A DNA stretch of 8,417 nucleotides from Comamonadaceae bacterium (GTDB lineage Bacteria > Pseudomonadota > Gammaproteobacteria > Burkholderiales > Burkholderiaceae), in assembly GCA_947455875.1 (NCBI GenBank), contig CANGSD010000039.1, forward strand, positions 1-8,417, in the 5' to 3' direction. How positions within the stretch are numbered: position 1 is the stretch's first letter; every line of letters starts with the position of its first letter. The notes beneath the pieces are model-generated. The model searched no databases. It was not told the DNA's origin and was given only the letters and a program-made list of their open reading frames with translations. Below are positions 6,241 through 8,417 of this stretch, piece by piece. A program made the translations under genes and the position numbers.

Positions 6241-7044
6241 CGTGAAGTGGGGCTTGCGTTTGGCATGAAAGGCGGTCACGCCCTCACGGAAGTCGTCGCT
6301 GCTGCGAAGCCGGGAATAGCAGTGACCTTCCAATTCGATGGCAATCGACAGCGGGGAGTCCTCGGTGTCATTGAGCAGTTTCTTGGCCGTACGCTGTGCC
6401 AGGGGCGACAGGCTGCACAACTCGGCCACCAGCGCATCGACGGCCTGCGGCAGCTCGGCGTCCGGGACGCACTCGGTGACGACGCCCCAGTCATAGGCCT
6501 GGCGACCGCTGATGCGGCGCGAGCGCATCACCATGTCCTTGGTGCGGGTGATGCCCACCATTTTTTGCAGGCGCGCGCTGCCGCCCGAGCCGGGGATCTG
6601 CCCCAGCTTCTGCTCGGGCAGGGCATACAGCGTGCTCTCGCCGGCTAGGCGAAAGTCGCAGGCCAGGGTCAACTCGAAGCCCACACCGAAGCAATAGCCG
6701 CGACCGACGGCGATGACGGGTTTGCTGCAGCGCGCCGGTGCGGCCACGTTCCAGGCCAGGGCGCTGACTTTCTCGGGCGACGCCTCCAGGAAGCCCTTGA
6801 TATCGCCGCCGCTCGAGAAATGCTCACCAGCGCCGCGCAGCACGATGACACGGACACGGTCATCGGCGTCCAACGCCTCGAAGGTGATGCGCAGTTGCTC
6901 GCGCGCCAGCATGCTCACCACGTTCAGGGGCGGGCGATCGAGCACGATGTCGGCGCGGTGCTGCTCGGCCAGGATCTCGACGCGAAAGCCATCGAGGGCG
7001 TCGGGCAGTGTGGTGGCCGGGTGGGCCAGAGCGTTCAGGGTCAT
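6232..7044 (-). CDS. Enoyl-CoA hydratase/isomerase family protein (crotonase fold)
   Basis: This cytoplasmic protein of 270 residues has the normal crotonase length. Family landmarks are LDRPPLNVVSM (35-45), the oxyanion-hole region FSSGGDIKGF (76-85), the GYCFGVGFELTLACDFRLA block (116-134), and YALPEQKLGQIPGSGGSARL (140-159). The end is FREGVTAFHAKRKPHF. Aligned by eye to rat mitochondrial hydratase, both catalytic glutamates are kept (here E124 in GFEL and E144 in LPEQ), so true hydration of an enoyl-CoA is likely. ATG 7044 follows the ligase stop by 19 nt and has a weak GAGAAAG site; the open frame upstream of it is a shadow of the ligase gene. Pairing with a CoA ligase suggests a step on a CoA thioester derived from the imported acid, perhaps a dearomatised or ring-opened one. 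The substrate is unknown. Ordinary fatty-acid beta-oxidation is an alternative. Confidence 0.88.
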   Translation of the reverse strand: MTLNALAHPATTLPDALDGFRVEILAEQHRADIVLDRPPLNVVSMLAREQLRITFEALDADDRVRVIVLRGAGEHFSSGGDIKGFLEASPEKVSALAWNVAAPARCSKPVIAVGRGYCFGVGFELTLACDFRLAGESTLYALPEQKLGQIPGSGGSARLQKMVGITRTKDMVMRSRRISGRQAYDWGVVTECVPDAELPQAVDALVAELCSLSPLAQRTAKKLLNDTEDSPLSIAIELEGHCYSRLRSSDDFREGVTAFHAKRKPHFTGR

Positions 7045-7063
7045 GGTGCGGTCTTTCTCGGGT

Positions 7064-8417
7064 TCATTCGGGATGGGTGGTTTCGGCGGGCTGTTGGGGC
7101 GCAAGCTCGTAGTCGCCAGACTGCAGCAGGCGACGCAGGACCTTGCCCACCGGGCTCTTGGGGATCTCGCGCACGAACACGTAGTCACGCGGGCGCTTGA
7201 AATTGACCAGGTCACTGCGGCGGCAGTGCGCATCCAGGCTCTGGGCATCGACGGGTCCGTGCGCCTTGACAAAGGCCACCACCTTTTGGCCCCAGCGCTC
7301 GTCCTGCAGGCCCGCCACCGCCACCTCGTCGACCTCGGGGTGCAGCGAGAGCACCGATTCGATGTCCACTGGCGAGATGTTTTCGCCGCCGCTGATGATC
7401 ATGTCGTCGACACGACCTGTGACGAACAGATCGCCGTCCGCATCGACGTAGCCGGTATCTCCGGTGAAGTACCAGCCCGCATGCAGGCTCTTGGCATCTG
7501 CATCGGGGCGACGGTGGTAGCCCTCGAAGGCCTCGTCGCTACTGAGCTCCGCGATGATCTGGCCCTCTTGCATCGGGTCGGTCACGGCGTCGGGGTTGTG
7601 CTGATTCAGCGCGACGACGCGCAATCGGGTGTTGAAGCCCGCCCGGCCGGCCGAGCCTGGCTTGAGCGTGGCCTGCTGGTTGATCGAGAAGGTATAGATC
7701 TCGGAGCTGCCGTAATGGTTGACAAAGAGCTCGGGCGCAAAGGCGGCCTGCAGCCGCTGCAGCAGGGCGTCATGCATGGGGGCACCCGCAAAGCCAAGCT
7801 TGCGCACGCTGGCGACATCACTGCGCTTGAAATCCGGGTGAGACAACAGGTCGTGGTACAGGGTCGGCACCAGATACAAGTGGCTCACCGCCTGATCGCG
7901 TATCAGTTGCAGGGCGCGCTGGGCGTCAAAGCGCGGCATGCAGACAAAGCGGCCGTCGATCAGGGCAATCGCCAACAGCGACCGCACGCCCATCGTGTGA
8001 TACAGCGGCATCACGCCCAGCGTGCATTCCCCGACCGCATAGCGGTTCTGTGCCACATGGGCCAGGGCGGCGGCACGCTCGGCGCGATGGCGACGTGGCA
8101 CGCCTTTGGGCTTGCCGGTGGTACCACTGGTATAGAGCATCAGCGATCCGTCGTCCGCACCGGCGAGCGGCACGGGCTCGTGCGCCTGCGCCATCCAGTG
8201 ATCAAAGCGGTGAACCGAGGCGTCGCCAGGCGATGCGCCATCCATGACGATGCGTGCGAGCCGCTGCGCCTCGGTACTGGCGGCCACCGCAGCGTCGGTG
8301 ATGGGTTCCCAGACGATGGCGCGGGCGTGCGCGTCGAGGAGGCAGTAATCCACTTCATCGGGCTTGGCGCGCCAGTTCAAGGGCGTCATCACGATGCCGG
8401 CGAATTGGCAGGCCCAA
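7064..8417 (-). CDS. AMP-dependent acyl/aryl-CoA ligase (ANL superfamily, benzoate/4-chlorobenzoate-CoA ligase-like), 5' end cut by window
   Basis: The last 450 residues are visible, beginning WACQFAGIVMTPLNWR; the N-terminus lies beyond the right edge, probably under 100 residues away. GTG 8392 and ATG 8389 are internal. Motifs in order: ATP loop LYTSGTTGKPKG (near 8135-8100), MPLYHTMG, FAGAPMHDALL, the A5 motif NHYGSSE, YFTGDTGYVDADGDL, the hinge block GRVDDMIISGGENISPVDIE, and the catalytic-lysine motif SPVGKVLRRLL near the C-terminus (about 7130-7155). Such enzymes form an acyl-AMP from ATP and a carboxylate, then the CoA thioester. The C-terminal half resembles 4-chlorobenzoate-CoA ligase (DDMIISGGENI.P..IE, RWGQ, FKRP), so an aromatic or alicyclic acid is a reasonable substrate, but this is inference. 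It is the first visible gene of the minus-strand operon; the promoter is not in view. Confidence 0.88.
   Translation of the reverse strand, partial: WACQFAGIVMTPLNWRAKPDEVDYCLLDAHARAIVWEPITDAAVAASTEAQRLARIVMDGASPGDASVHRFDHWMAQAHEPVPLAGADDGSLMLYTSGTTGKPKGVPRRHRAERAAALAHVAQNRYAVGECTLGVMPLYHTMGVRSLLAIALIDGRFVCMPRFDAQRALQLIRDQAVSHLYLVPTLYHDLLSHPDFKRSDVASVRKLGFAGAPMHDALLQRLQAAFAPELFVNHYGSSEIYTFSINQQATLKPGSAGRAGFNTRLRVVALNQHNPDAVTDPMQEGQIIAELSSDEAFEGYHRRPDADAKSLHAGWYFTGDTGYVDADGDLFVTGRVDDMIISGGENISPVDIESVLSLHPEVDEVAVAGLQDERWGQKVVAFVKAHGPVDAQSLDAHCRRSDLVNFKRPRDYVFVREIPKSPVGKVLRRLLQSGDYELAPQQPAETTHPE

Noticed and set aside
5713..6648. A 311-codon + strand frame that crosses the gap between the binding protein and the hydratase
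   Set aside because: Its Gly/Arg/His-rich sequence has no domain character, and it is antisense to two well-supported genes.
7045..7272. N-terminal extension of the hydratase frame by 76 codons
   Set aside because: It overlaps the ligase C-terminus in another frame, is Arg/Ser/Ala-rich, and is not part of the crotonase fold.

Overview
The window looks like a chromosomal aromatic-acid catabolism region from a high-GC betaproteobacterium, most likely order Burkholderiales (Comamonadaceae-like). This rests on the base composition, tightly packed genes and protein family signatures. I see no rRNA, tRNA, CRISPR array, insertion sequence, phage gene or defence gene.

Layout. At the left edge, on the + strand, is the 3' end of an FAD-dependent aromatic hydroxylase of the phenol 2-monooxygenase / 3-hydroxybenzoate 4-monooxygenase type; its 5' part lies outside the window. 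It converges, across 32 bp, on a minus-strand block that fills the rest of the window. In transcription order (right to left) that block holds: an AMP-forming acyl/aryl-CoA ligase (5' end cut by the right edge); a crotonase-family enoyl-CoA hydratase; a periplasmic substrate-binding protein; the permeases LivH and LivM; the ATPases LivG and LivF; and, last, an AraC-family regulator. The permease and ATPase genes overlap at every junction (8, 4 and 8 nt). The other gaps are 19 to 85 nt, so the block reads as one operon whose main promoter is beyond position 8417.

How the genes may work together (inference). The five-part ABC importer would bring in an organic, probably aromatic, acid. The ligase would activate it to a CoA thioester and the hydratase would act on a later CoA intermediate. 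The AraC protein would sense the acid or a metabolite and control the operon. The convergent hydroxylase would handle a hydroxybenzoate-type acid without CoA. By eye, the binding protein lacks the acidic ammonium-binding residue of true Leu/Ile/Val binders, which supports a non-amino-acid substrate.

Regulatory structure. The most distinct non-coding signal lies between the hydratase and binding-protein genes. A GC hairpin followed by five U residues overlaps the hydratase stop codon. It is followed by a C-rich leader whose complement matches a four-run G-quadruplex motif. This could set the ratio of transporter to enzyme expression. The gene content is of known families; I did not find convincing evidence of a wholly new system.
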